Below the pieces are notes generated by a model. The model was not told the DNA's origin. It saw only the letters and a program-made list of their open reading frames with translations, and made no database searches. From Occallatibacter gabretensis (GTDB lineage Bacteria; Acidobacteriota; Terriglobia; Terriglobales; Acidobacteriaceae), in contig NZ_LAIJ01000009.1 in the NCBI RefSeq assembly GCF_001449115.1, forward strand, positions 2,238,114 to 2,302,113: DNA of 64,000 bases. The letters are read 5' to 3'. The translations under genes were made by a program, and so were the position numbers. Shown piece by piece: positions 26,118 to 34,603 of the stretch; within the stretch, counting starts at the first letter, position 1; each line of letters begins with the position of its first letter.

Positions 26118-27108
26118 CGCCTTACAACGCTCACAAGCTGAGCGTGCAGAGGCAAACAAAACGGGATCACTGGCGACTCTTGAGCTGCTAGAGCGCACCG
26201 AGCGTGAAGCCTCTGCACAATGGAACTCCGAATTTCCATCGGAGCCGATTGCGGAAGCAGTGCAGGAAACGCAGGGGCCCTTACTCAGCGGAGAAGGACT
26301 TGGAGCAGGCGCCGTTGACGACGATCCGAGTGTCATTACGAAGGCACTGGAAGATGAAGAACGCCGCGAGACGTTCAGCCACTTCCAGACCTTGGAATGC
26401 GCTCATTCAAAAGACAGCCGCCTGGTAAGCCTCTCCAATGCGGATGCACCTGCAAGAGAAGCGTTCCACATGCTGGCGGTTCGGCTGAACGACCTGAAAC
26501 GGACGCGAGAGCTCAAGAGCATACTGATCACAAGCACAATTCCTGGAGAAGGCAAGAGTCTGGTTGCTGCGAATCTGGCGAGCTCTCTTGGCGGTGGAGA
26601 ACGCGAGCGGGTTCTTCTTCTCGATGGAGACTTGAGGCGGCCTTCGCAGTCGCAACTCTTTGGACTCGCCAAGGTTCCCGGACTGATCAACTATCTGCAG
26701 GGCGAGCGTAGCCTAACCGCTTGTCTTTACCACCTACCTGAAGCAGGCATCTGGATGTTGCCAGCCGGCGACAATCCCAGCAATTCCGCAGAATTGATCC
26801 AGTCGCAAGAACTGCCGAAGCTGATGGAAACTCTGAGTGGATGGTTTGATTGGATTGTGATCGACTCTCCTCCAGTGCTGCCTGTGGTCGACACAAGCGT
26901 ATGGGCGCGATTAGCAGATGGCATCCTGCTTGTAGCGCGTCACGGAACGACGAAGAAACGAAAACTGCAAAAGGGACTGGATGCGCTTGATCCCAGCAAG
27001 TTGATTGGTGCGCTGCTGAACGCATCCAAGAGCGCAAACGATAACGATTACTACTCCTATCTCAGCCCATCTGAAACTTCGCGGCAATCAGGTTCCGGCC
27101 GCCGCTAG
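26101..27108 (+). CDS. BY-type tyrosine kinase (CpsD/Wzc C-domain-like)
   Basis: This 335-residue cytoplasmic bacterial tyrosine kinase pairs with the GumC/Wzz-like protein. Walker A is STIPGEGKS (145-153), Walker A' is LLLDGDLRRP (172-181) and Walker B is WIVIDSPPVLPVVD. The N-terminal 120 residues are a charged linker starting MSYIFDALQRSQAE, typical of the exosortase-locus variety. The tail has a short Tyr cluster (NDYYSYLSP) that could be autophosphorylated, shorter than the tail of Wzc. It starts at ATG 26101 with AAGGGGAG upstream. Confidence 0.88.
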   Translation: MSYIFDALQRSQAERAEANKTGSLATLELLERTEREASAQWNSEFPSEPIAEAVQETQGPLLSGEGLGAGAVDDDPSVITKALEDEERRETFSHFQTLECAHSKDSRLVSLSNADAPAREAFHMLAVRLNDLKRTRELKSILITSTIPGEGKSLVAANLASSLGGGERERVLLLDGDLRRPSQSQLFGLAKVPGLINYLQGERSLTACLYHLPEAGIWMLPAGDNPSNSAELIQSQELPKLMETLSGWFDWIVIDSPPVLPVVDTSVWARLADGILLVARHGTTKKRKLQKGLDALDPSKLIGALLNASKSANDNDYYSYLSPSETSRQSGSGRR

Positions 27109-27207
27109 CAGTCTGTTTGCTAGTTCCCTCGGTAATTGCAATCCCCCCACGTCCATAAGGCCCCCGCAGTAATAGCGGGATCTACCGCTCCGTAAGAGAG
27201 TTAAGCC

Positions 27208-28356
27208 ATGATCTGTCTCCAAGTAGAAAATCCCGCACATTTAGACGATCTTTTTTCCGGCTCCCAGCCGGCAGAGATTCGCGACGTTCTGGACGAAAGA
27301 GCCTTTCGGCGGATGATTGCTATCGAGAGGAAAAGGACAGAGCGAACCAAGGAACCTTTCCTGCTAATGCTGCTGGAGTGTGTAGAGTGCAGAGAGCCGG
27401 GGAAATGTGTCCATGGCATCGATAACCTTTTGACTGTGCTTCTCTCCGCGACGCGAGAAACAGACGTGATTGGCTGGCACAAGGAGAATCGAGCTATCGC
27501 GATCCTGTTTACCGGGCTTGCGGCAGACTCCAAGAGCGCATGCGTTGGGGCCATTTTGAACCGCGTCAGTTCGGCGCTGCAAGATAAACTCTTTTCTGAG
27601 AAATTCGTGCAGCTCTCGATTACACTGCATCTCTTCCCCGATGACTGGGGCAATGATGGCTCAGGAGGGCCGAGCAACGCGACGCTGTATCCGGAACTGC
27701 AAGAGGCAGATACGAGCAAGCGCGGAATGCTGGCCCTTAAACGAAGCATGGATATTCTTGGAAGCCTGTTTTTACTGATCCTGCTTCTGCCCTTCATGGT
27801 CGCAATTGCCATAGCGGTGAAGGTGACGTCTCGAGGGCCGATATTCTTCCGGCAACAGCGCGTAGGTCAGTTTGGCAAGTGTTTCACGTTTCTGAAGTTC
27901 CGATCGATGCGGAATCGCAATGATCACAGCCAGCACATGCAATATGTGAAGCAGATGATTGCCGGCAACGCTGATCGTGTATCGGCAAAGGGGAAAGCCG
28001 AAGGCGTATATAAATTGGTGGATGACCCAAGAATTACGCAGCTGGGAAAGTTTCTGCGCAGAACCAGTCTAGATGAACTGCCGCAATTCCTGAACGTGCT
28101 GAGCGGCGATATGTCACTTGTTGGTCCGCGGCCTCCGATTCCGTATGAAGTTGCGGCGTATGAGACCTGGCATCGGCGCAGGGTATTGCATGTGAAGCCA
28201 GGCATCACGGGCTTGTGGCAGGTGACAGGGCGAAGCCGAGTGAGTTTTGACGAGATGGTACGCCTTGATCTGCACTATGCAAGCTTCTGGTCGCCGTGGC
28301 TTGATTTCAAGATTCTTATGCGCACACCCGCCGCCGTGATTAAAGGCGCTTATTAA
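27208..28356 (+). CDS. Initiating phosphoglycosyltransferase with N-terminal degenerate GGDEF-like domain
   Basis: This 382-residue protein has two parts. Residues about 172-382 are a monotopic polyprenyl-phosphate hexose-1-phosphate transferase: a re-entrant membrane helix (about 182-204), FFRQQRVGQFGKCFTFLKFRSM, SLDELPQFLNVLSGDMSLVGPRPP and the C-terminal VKPGITGLWQVTGRSR. This starts repeat-unit assembly on undecaprenyl phosphate. Residues about 35-150 are not the usual four-helix membrane region. They look like a nucleotide-cyclase/GGDEF fold with the signature lost: the position of the GGDEF turn reads WHKENRAIAILF (90-101), preceded by SATRETDVIG and followed by LSITLHLFPDD. The N-domain could be a c-di-GMP- or nucleotide-sensing module, which is inference. 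The 99-nt leader has a short GC hairpin around 27163-27179. Confidence 0.85.
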   Translation: MICLQVENPAHLDDLFSGSQPAEIRDVLDERAFRRMIAIERKRTERTKEPFLLMLLECVECREPGKCVHGIDNLLTVLLSATRETDVIGWHKENRAIAILFTGLAADSKSACVGAILNRVSSALQDKLFSEKFVQLSITLHLFPDDWGNDGSGGPSNATLYPELQEADTSKRGMLALKRSMDILGSLFLLILLLPFMVAIAIAVKVTSRGPIFFRQQRVGQFGKCFTFLKFRSMRNRNDHSQHMQYVKQMIAGNADRVSAKGKAEGVYKLVDDPRITQLGKFLRRTSLDELPQFLNVLSGDMSLVGPRPPIPYEVAAYETWHRRRVLHVKPGITGLWQVTGRSRVSFDEMVRLDLHYASFWSPWLDFKILMRTPAAVIKGAY

Positions 28357-28473
28357 GGGACGTGCGCTGGCGGATAGCAGAGTAAATTCCGCCTTTTTAT
28401 CTGGTTGTTTCTTGTTTGCATTCTGAATGCAAGATGGCCAAGTGAGGCCATTGGTAAGGAAGGGAAGACTCTC

Positions 28474-29472
28474 GTGAATTTTGGCGTAATTGGTTTCGGA
28501 TACTGGGGACCCAATGTGGTGAGGAATCTCAGTGGCCTGGATGGCTCCCGGGTTATTTCCATTGCAGAGCTGAGTGAGAAGGCGCGCCAGCGCGCGCGAA
28601 AGGCCTATCCGGCAGTTCACATTACTGCGGATGCAAAAGAGATAATTTCGTCTACCGAGATTGACGCGATTGCCATCATCACTCCCGTGTGGACGCATTA
28701 TGAATTGGCTAAGGAAGCGCTCGAAAACGGAAAGCATGTGTTTGTGGAAAAACCGTTTACGAGTACGACCGAGCAGGGAGAAAGACTGATCGAACTGGCC
28801 GCCCGGAAGAACCTGAAGATCATGGTGGATCACACCTTCCTGTTTACCGGAGCGGTGAAGAAGATCTCTCAGCTTATGAACGAAGGGACTCTGGGAAAGT
28901 TGTATTATTACGATTCAACGCGCGTTAATCTCGGGCTTTTTCAGCACGATATTAATGTGTTGTGGGATCTGGCCCCCCATGATTTGTCGATCATGGACCA
29001 CTTAATACGCTCAACTCCGGAAGCGGTTGTGGCGACAGGGCAGAAGCATCTGAGCGAGCATGAAGATGTCGCTTACATGACTCTTTACTTTCCTGACTCT
29101 GTGATTGCGCACATCAACGTAAACTGGTTGTCGCCGGTGAAGGTGCGCATGACGCTAATTGGCGGAGAGAAGCGCATGCTGCTGTGGAACGATCTTGTGG
29201 CCGATGAAAAACTCAGAGTGTATGACAAAGGCGTCAAGATTGATAGCCGTGAAGGAGTCTACGACATGCTGGTGAGCTATCGATCGGGTGATATGTGGTC
29301 TCCTCAGTTGGAGCAGATAGAGGCGCTCCGTGAAGAGCTTTCTTACTTTGTCGATTGTGTATCGAGCGGACAAGATCCACATAACGACGGGCACGCAGGT
29401 TTGCGCGTTGTGAAGATGCTGGAAGCAGCCACGGAATCCTTGAACAAGAAAGGTACACTGGTCCGTCTGTGA
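28474..29472 (+). CDS. Gfo/Idh/MocA sugar-nucleotide dehydrogenase (WbpB-like)
   Basis: This 332-residue NAD-dependent oxidoreductase has the Rossmann motif GVIGFGYWGPN, then AIITPVWTHYELA and the catalytic EKPFTSTT. The C-terminal blocks are DHTFLFTGAVKKI and WDLAPHDLSIMDHL. The sequence type and the following acetyltransferase and aminotransferase match the WbpB-WbpD-WbpE set, in which WbpB oxidises C3 of UDP-N-acetylglucosaminuronate. GTG 28474 is chosen because GGAAGG lies upstream; the frame is open to 28405. The next gene overlaps its stop codon. Confidence 0.85.
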   Translation: MNFGVIGFGYWGPNVVRNLSGLDGSRVISIAELSEKARQRARKAYPAVHITADAKEIISSTEIDAIAIITPVWTHYELAKEALENGKHVFVEKPFTSTTEQGERLIELAARKNLKIMVDHTFLFTGAVKKISQLMNEGTLGKLYYYDSTRVNLGLFQHDINVLWDLAPHDLSIMDHLIRSTPEAVVATGQKHLSEHEDVAYMTLYFPDSVIAHINVNWLSPVKVRMTLIGGEKRMLLWNDLVADEKLRVYDKGVKIDSREGVYDMLVSYRSGDMWSPQLEQIEALREELSYFVDCVSSGQDPHNDGHAGLRVVKMLEAATESLNKKGTLVRL

Positions 29473-29969
29473 ACTCCCTGAACGCTATCTCTGACGATGT
29501 AAAGCTGGGCGTTGATGTGCGACTATCAAAATTTATCAACCTATACGGGTGTGAGATTGGCGATGAATCCAAGATAGGCGCCTTTGTTGAGATCCAGAAA
29601 AATGCCCGCGTGGGGAAAAGATGCAAGATCTCAAGCCACACATTTATCTGTGAAGGAGTGGTGATTGAAGACAATGTCTTCATCGGCCACGGAGTCACAT
29701 TTACCAACGATATTTTCCCTCGCGCAACAGCGAGCGATGGCAATCTGCAGACTGAAGCGGATTGGAAGGTTGAGCCGACGACAGTTCGCAAAGGAGCATC
29801 CATCGGCTCCGGCACTACGCTTCTGTGCAATATCAGCATTGGTGAAAATGCGATTGTAGGAGCTGGAAGCGTGGTCACAAAAAATGTCCCACCTAACTCG
29901 GTCGTAGCAGGAAATCCGGCCAGAGTTCTGCGTTATATCCAACAAAGTCCGGAGACCCATCATGAGTAA
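29469..29969 (+). CDS. Hexapeptide N-acetyltransferase (WbpD-like)
   Basis: This 166-residue left-handed beta-helix acetyltransferase is built of hexapeptide repeats (IGDESKIGAFVEIQ, VGKRCKISSHTFI, IEDNVFIGHGVTF) and ends in the typical VVAGNPARVLRYI. In the WbpB/D/E pathway it acetylates the new 3-amino group of the UDP-uronic acid. The GTG start overlaps the preceding stop and the end overlaps the next gene by 8 bp, so the three genes form one translational unit. Confidence 0.87.
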   Translation: MNSLNAISDDVKLGVDVRLSKFINLYGCEIGDESKIGAFVEIQKNARVGKRCKISSHTFICEGVVIEDNVFIGHGVTFTNDIFPRATASDGNLQTEADWKVEPTTVRKGASIGSGTTLLCNISIGENAIVGAGSVVTKNVPPNSVVAGNPARVLRYIQQSPETHHE

Positions 29970-31176
29970 CCATCAGAGTGTTCCATTTTTAGATCTTGTC
30001 GCTCCTCACGTCGAACTCGAAGAGGAGCTCACAGCGGTATTTCAGCGTGCGCTGCGTACTGCGGGCTTTATCGGTGGCCCCATGGTCGAGGAGTTCGAGA
30101 AGTCCTTCGCGGTGTTTTGTGACACGGCTGACTCCATTGCTGTCAGCAGCGGAACCGACGCGCTGCGATTTGCAATTATGGCCAGCGGAGTGCAGCCTGG
30201 GGACGTTTCAGTGACTGTACCCCATACATTTATCGCCACCACAGAAGCAATCTCACAGGCCGGCGCACTGCCAGAGTTCGTTGACGTTGATGAGCGCACC
30301 TACAACATGTCTGTTGAAAGCCTGCGGCAGTACCTGGAACAGCAATGCTCACGGGATCAGTCCGGCAAATTGATCAGCCGGCGAAGCAATCGTCCTGTGA
30401 CTTCAATTGTGCCCGTGCACTTATATGGGCAGATGGCAGATATGGACCCAATTCTGGCTCTTGCAGAAGAATATGGGTTAGTCGTGATCGAGGATGCGTG
30501 CCAAGCACATGGAGCTGAATACTTCTCCAAGAAACTCAATCGCTGGATGAAGGCTGGATCTGTAGGACGTGCGGCAGCGTTCAGTTTCTATCCCGGAAAG
30601 AATCTTGGTGCGTGTGGAGAAGCCGGAGCGGCGACCACCAACGACAGTGAGATTTCTGCAAAGATCAGAATGCTGCGTGATCACGGTCAGGCAAAGAAGT
30701 ATTATCACGACGTTGAGGGATATAACGGAAGGCTGGATGCGATCCAGGCCGGCCTGTTGAGCGTAAAACTTGCCCACCTGGCGCAGTGGAACGCGAGACG
30801 CCGCGAGTTGGCTGCCGAATACAACCAGCTTCTTGCGAACAATGATGCTGTGGGCTGCCCATGGGAGCCGTCCTGGTCCCGTTCCGTCTATCACCTCTAT
30901 GTGATTCGTACGACTGAACGCGATAGAATGATTGAGAGCTTGAAGCAAGCTGGCATTGGCACGGGAATTCATTATCCTGTACCGCTGCATCTGCAGAAAG
31001 CTTATTCCGGGCTCAACTACAAGCCAGAAGACTTTCCGGTTGCCACACGCGTGGCTGCCGAAATTGTCTCCCTGCCGATGTTCCCTCAGCTAAGCGGAGA
31101 CCAACAGGCACAGGTGGTGAACGCAGTTCAGGCATTTTCTGCGAGAGCAGTGAGCGAAACAGTCTCTGTCGCATAA
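29962..31176 (+). CDS. DegT/DnrJ/EryC1/StrS sugar aminotransferase (WbpE-like)
   Basis: This 404-residue PLP-dependent aminotransferase puts an amino group on a keto-sugar nucleotide. Conserved elements are AVSSGTDALRFAI, VPHTFIATTEAI, VIEDACQAHGAEY and the PLP lysine K213 in FSFYPGKNLGACGEAGA. With the neighbouring dehydrogenase and acetyltransferase it should make UDP-2,3-diacetamido-2,3-dideoxy-uronic acid. GGAG lies 7 nt before the ATG. A tRNA-like gene starts 19 bp after its stop. Confidence 0.9.
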   Translation: MSNHQSVPFLDLVAPHVELEEELTAVFQRALRTAGFIGGPMVEEFEKSFAVFCDTADSIAVSSGTDALRFAIMASGVQPGDVSVTVPHTFIATTEAISQAGALPEFVDVDERTYNMSVESLRQYLEQQCSRDQSGKLISRRSNRPVTSIVPVHLYGQMADMDPILALAEEYGLVVIEDACQAHGAEYFSKKLNRWMKAGSVGRAAAFSFYPGKNLGACGEAGAATTNDSEISAKIRMLRDHGQAKKYYHDVEGYNGRLDAIQAGLLSVKLAHLAQWNARRRELAAEYNQLLANNDAVGCPWEPSWSRSVYHLYVIRTTERDRMIESLKQAGIGTGIHYPVPLHLQKAYSGLNYKPEDFPVATRVAAEIVSLPMFPQLSGDQQAQVVNAVQAFSARAVSETVSVA

Positions 31177-31195
31177 TTTTTTGAATTGTACAAAC

Positions 31196-31286
31196 GGAGA
31201 GGTCGCCGTTGGCTAAGGCAGTAGTCAGCTTGCTGGCTGCGGTGGTGAAAGCCACCCGGAGGTTCGAATCCTTCCCCTCTCCGCCA
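31196..31286 (+). tRNA. Irregular class II tRNA-like gene (serine-type, non-canonical)
   Basis: The 91-nt element has a 7-bp acceptor stem GGAGAGG/CCTCTCC, discriminator G, an encoded CCA, a D arm GCC-N9-GGC containing GG, a long variable arm (GGTGG/CCACC) and a T loop TTCGAAT. Two parts are abnormal. There are 13 rather than 12 nt between the T loop and the discriminator, leaving a bulged C. The anticodon arm can form eight or nine consecutive pairs (31221-31229 with 31232-31240), leaving almost no loop. GCT at 31232-31234 would be a serine anticodon, but it lies inside that stem. Variant tRNAs with odd acceptor/T geometry (allo-tRNAs) are described from Acidobacteria. It may be such a tRNA, a regulatory RNA or a decayed copy. 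Confidence 0.6.
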
Positions 31287-31342
31287 ATTTTGTGAATCGC
31301 CGCACCGCGGATTGAAGTTGAGCCGCAAATAGAACAGACAAC

Positions 31343-33340
31343 ATGATAAACACGACTGCGCTTGCAGACGAAAAAGCTACAGAACCGACAAAAAGTCATG
31401 CGAACTCGCAGGCTGCTCAGAAGAGTGGCCTGAAGTATCGCGCCGACATAGACGGACTAAGAGCTGTCGCGGTTGTGAGCGTGGTTGCATTTCATATCGG
31501 ACTAAATCGATTTGGGGGAGGATTTGTCGGCGTTGATGTTTTCTTTGTCATCTCCGGCTACCTGATAAGTTCGATTATCTTTGCCGAGGTCAGCGCTTCG
31601 CGCTTCACGATCGTCGGGTTTTACGAACGGCGCATTCGCCGGATATTTCCGGCGCTTTTCGCCATGCTTGCAGCATGCAGTATCGCCGCGGCCATTTTCC
31701 TGCTTCCGCGTGAGCTGGTCGATTACGCGAAGTCGATGCTCGCCGCGACAGGTTCAGTCTCGAACATATTCTTCTGGCAGCATTCCGGTTACTTCGACGC
31801 GCCAACCTCGAAGCCATTGCTTCATACCTGGTCGCTTGCGGTGGAAGAGCAGTTCTATCTCACATTTCCACTGTTCCTGCTCGTGGTTCGTCGCTTCTTT
31901 CCCGGAAGGCTCCGCACGGCAGTTTCGCTCCTATTCGTTGCATCCCTTGTTGCTAGCGGAATTGTGGTTCTGCAGGATCGAACCACGGCATTTTATATGC
32001 CATACACTCGCGCCTGGGAGCTTCTACTAGGCACCCTGCTTTCACTCAAAATATTTCCAGCATTGAGATCGGCAGGACTACGAAACGTCGCTACACTGGC
32101 TGGGCTCGGAATGATTTTATGGTCGGTGATGTTTTATTCCGAGGCAACTCTGTTTCCGGGTTTCAGCGCTCTGCTGCCATGTGTCGGATCGGCGCTGATT
32201 ATCTGGGCTGGAGAAACTGGCGGATCGATTGTCGGCTCAGTATTGTCCTGGCGCCCCGTGGTATTTGTCGGCCTCATCTCTTACTCCTTGTACCTATGGC
32301 ATTGGCCGATCATTGTGCTGCAAAAGATGGGCGTGCTCATCGGCTTAGGCGGAGTTCACCTTGGAGCGCACGCGGGTCTGCTTTCCGAGCATCGTTTCGA
32401 TATGTTTGTCGAGATCGTTCTCTCGCTCGGGCTGGCCATATTGTCCTGGAGATTTGTAGAGACGCCCTTTCGCAGCGGACCCCTTCGCCTGAGCCGGCGG
32501 CCGCTCTTTGTGCTGGCCGTTGTAGTCATGTCGGTTTTTATGGGAGGCGCCGCATGGACGGTACTTGCTCAGGGGTTTCCTGGTCGTTTTCCCGAAAAGG
32601 CGCTGCAAGTTGCCTCTGCCCTTGATAGCCAGCAGGAAAGCAAGTCTGGGCGGGTTGGAACTTGCTTCATCACCACAGAGTTTCACTTCGACAGTTATCG
32701 CCAAGATACCTGCTTGCGTCAGGATAGCGGGAAGAAAAACTACCTCTTGCTCGGCGACAGCCATTCAGACATGCTCTGGGCTGCTCTCAATACAGGCCTC
32801 AAGAACGCTAATGTGATGCAGGCCAGCACGGCGGCTTGCGTTCCGTCGCTTGCTCCATCGGGGAGCGAGGACTGCAAGAAGATGATGGCGTATATTTTCC
32901 GGAGCTACCTGCCGACACATCCGGTACAGGGTGTTTTTCTTGCCGCGCGATGGGGACAGAATAATCTGGGTTCTCTGACGGAACTGATCACATGGCTCAA
33001 TCAGCACCAGGTACCTGTAACTGTCTTCGGTCCCGTGCCTGAATATGATGCGCCTCTTCCCCGACTTCTTGCGGATTCGATTGCCTGGAATAAGCCTGCC
33101 CTGGCGAGTCAACACCTGGTACAGGGCCAACAAATGCTGGACGCAGAGATGCAACGGATGGCCACGACAACATGGCATGTGCCTTATATTTCGCTCTACG
33201 ATGAGATCTGCGGTTCGAACGGCTGCCTTGAATATGCTGATCCAACCCACAAGCTGCCGTTGATGGCGGATGATAACCACCTCAGCAACCCGGGCGCTAT
33301 CTCTGTCGTACAGCGACTGGTCGATCAGGGCAAGTTGTAG
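31343..33340 (+). CDS. Acyltransferase-3 family protein with SGNH domain (OafA-like)
   Basis: This 665-residue membrane O-acyltransferase has an N-terminal integral domain starting YRADIDGLRAVAVVSVVAFHIG with GGFVGVDVFFVISGYLIS and about 10-11 helices (to about residue 410). An extracytoplasmic SGNH domain follows with LLLGDSHSDMLW and, near the end, DDNHLSNPGA (Asp/His of the triad). OafA-type proteins acetylate O-antigen or EPS sugars, the membrane part moving the acyl group across and the SGNH part transferring it. It is the first gene after the tRNA-like element, and its ribosome-binding site is weak. Confidence 0.9.
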   Translation: MINTTALADEKATEPTKSHANSQAAQKSGLKYRADIDGLRAVAVVSVVAFHIGLNRFGGGFVGVDVFFVISGYLISSIIFAEVSASRFTIVGFYERRIRRIFPALFAMLAACSIAAAIFLLPRELVDYAKSMLAATGSVSNIFFWQHSGYFDAPTSKPLLHTWSLAVEEQFYLTFPLFLLVVRRFFPGRLRTAVSLLFVASLVASGIVVLQDRTTAFYMPYTRAWELLLGTLLSLKIFPALRSAGLRNVATLAGLGMILWSVMFYSEATLFPGFSALLPCVGSALIIWAGETGGSIVGSVLSWRPVVFVGLISYSLYLWHWPIIVLQKMGVLIGLGGVHLGAHAGLLSEHRFDMFVEIVLSLGLAILSWRFVETPFRSGPLRLSRRPLFVLAVVVMSVFMGGAAWTVLAQGFPGRFPEKALQVASALDSQQESKSGRVGTCFITTEFHFDSYRQDTCLRQDSGKKNYLLLGDSHSDMLWAALNTGLKNANVMQASTAACVPSLAPSGSEDCKKMMAYIFRSYLPTHPVQGVFLAARWGQNNLGSLTELITWLNQHQVPVTVFGPVPEYDAPLPRLLADSIAWNKPALASQHLVQGQQMLDAEMQRMATTTWHVPYISLYDEICGSNGCLEYADPTHKLPLMADDNHLSNPGAISVVQRLVDQGKL

Positions 33341-33382
33341 TAAACCTGCGCCAGATTTCTCGTTCCTTAAACTTGTTTTTAA

Positions 33383-34486
33383 ATGCAACCGCTGCCGACT
33401 ATGACGCCCATTGAGACCGTGCCTCAGGAAAATCAGAATCTAGCGGCGAAGCCCAAGTTGCCGGCGACAGCCAGCTCACCGAAGGCCCCGCGGATTCACG
33501 CGCTCGATTTCACAAAAGGTGCGCTGGTCCTCATCATGGTGCTTTATCACTGGATCAACTATTTCATTGGGCTGGAATGGCCATACTATCGCTATCTCAG
33601 ATTCCTGAGTTCCTCATTCATCTTCATTACCGGGTTCATGATCTCCCACATATATCTCTCAAAGTATGCAGCGGCTGACCCTCGACTTTGGAAGAGATTA
33701 GTTACAAGAGGCGTGAAACTGATGGCAATCTTCCTGGCCCTGAACGCGGCTCGCGATCTTGCCATTCCGATACTGGGGACGGGCACCGCAGAGCAAAGCC
33801 TGCCATCACTTCAAGATCTTTTTACGATTTTTGTGTCCGGGAATTTCACCGTTGCTGGAAATAAGCTCGTTTCCTTCACGATTCTTATCGTGATCAGTTA
33901 TGTGCTCATATTCTCGGGGGTGCTCATGCCCCTCTTCAACCGGTACAAGTACACATTTCATGTTGTATGCCTGCTGCTTCTGCTATCGATTGCGATGCTG
34001 AAGGTATTCGGTGCAGGGAGCTACAATCTAGAATTCATCACCATTGGAATGCTGGGCGTGGTGGCCGGGTTCATGCCTATTCAGAGGCTGAACGATATTG
34101 TTCGCCATCGGTATGCGCTTTTTTTTGCATATCTTTGCTATACGATTGCAATCTCGATCTGGAATGTCCCATTCCCTCTTCTCCTCGTCGGTGTAGCGCT
34201 AAACCTCATGGCTCTTTACGCTGTGGGTATTAGCAGAAGCGAAACCGGCGTGGCTATGAGCGAGGTCATTTTATTGGGAAAATATTCCTTGTTGGGATAC
34301 ATATCGCAGGTCGCAATTCTTCAGATTCTTAGCGCGGTATTTCATCACATTAATCTTGGGCTTGCTGCGCTGCCAGTCTCTTTCGTCGCGGCATGTGTAC
34401 TGACGATCGCGACGATTGAAGTGGTCAATCGCGCAAGAGCAAGATCCGGCAGCGTGGATAAGCTGTACAAGGCAGTCTTCGCCTGA
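33383..34486 (+). CDS. Multi-pass membrane acyltransferase-like protein (HGSNAT/OpgC-like)
   Basis: This 367-residue protein has about ten membrane helices. It opens after a Pro/Lys-rich tail with IHALDFTKGALVLIMVLYHWINYF, which resembles the start of the heparan-alpha-glucosaminide N-acetyltransferase and OpgC families (Asp and His facing the membrane core). SSSFIFITGFMISHIYL in the second helix pair is also in keeping with these acyltransferases. It probably adds an acetyl or succinyl group to the EPS, but the donor and acceptor cannot be read. An ATG at 33401 is an alternative start. Confidence 0.65.
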   Translation: MQPLPTMTPIETVPQENQNLAAKPKLPATASSPKAPRIHALDFTKGALVLIMVLYHWINYFIGLEWPYYRYLRFLSSSFIFITGFMISHIYLSKYAAADPRLWKRLVTRGVKLMAIFLALNAARDLAIPILGTGTAEQSLPSLQDLFTIFVSGNFTVAGNKLVSFTILIVISYVLIFSGVLMPLFNRYKYTFHVVCLLLLLSIAMLKVFGAGSYNLEFITIGMLGVVAGFMPIQRLNDIVRHRYALFFAYLCYTIAISIWNVPFPLLLVGVALNLMALYAVGISRSETGVAMSEVILLGKYSLLGYISQVAILQILSAVFHHINLGLAALPVSFVAACVLTIATIEVVNRARARSGSVDKLYKAVFA

Positions 34487-34603
34487 ACCGCTGCAGTGAG
34501 AGCGAACAGACAGGTACGGGGCTTTTTCGTCGGAGCCGAAGGATGATCTGATGCGTCAAGCAGCGCAACATGAGGCATCCAGTCACATGAATACGGAGAA
34601 TCG

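Noticed and set aside
27163-27179. GC hairpin in the leader of the phosphoglycosyltransferase gene as a riboswitch
   Set aside because: A 5-bp stem alone; no conserved riboswitch core could be matched.
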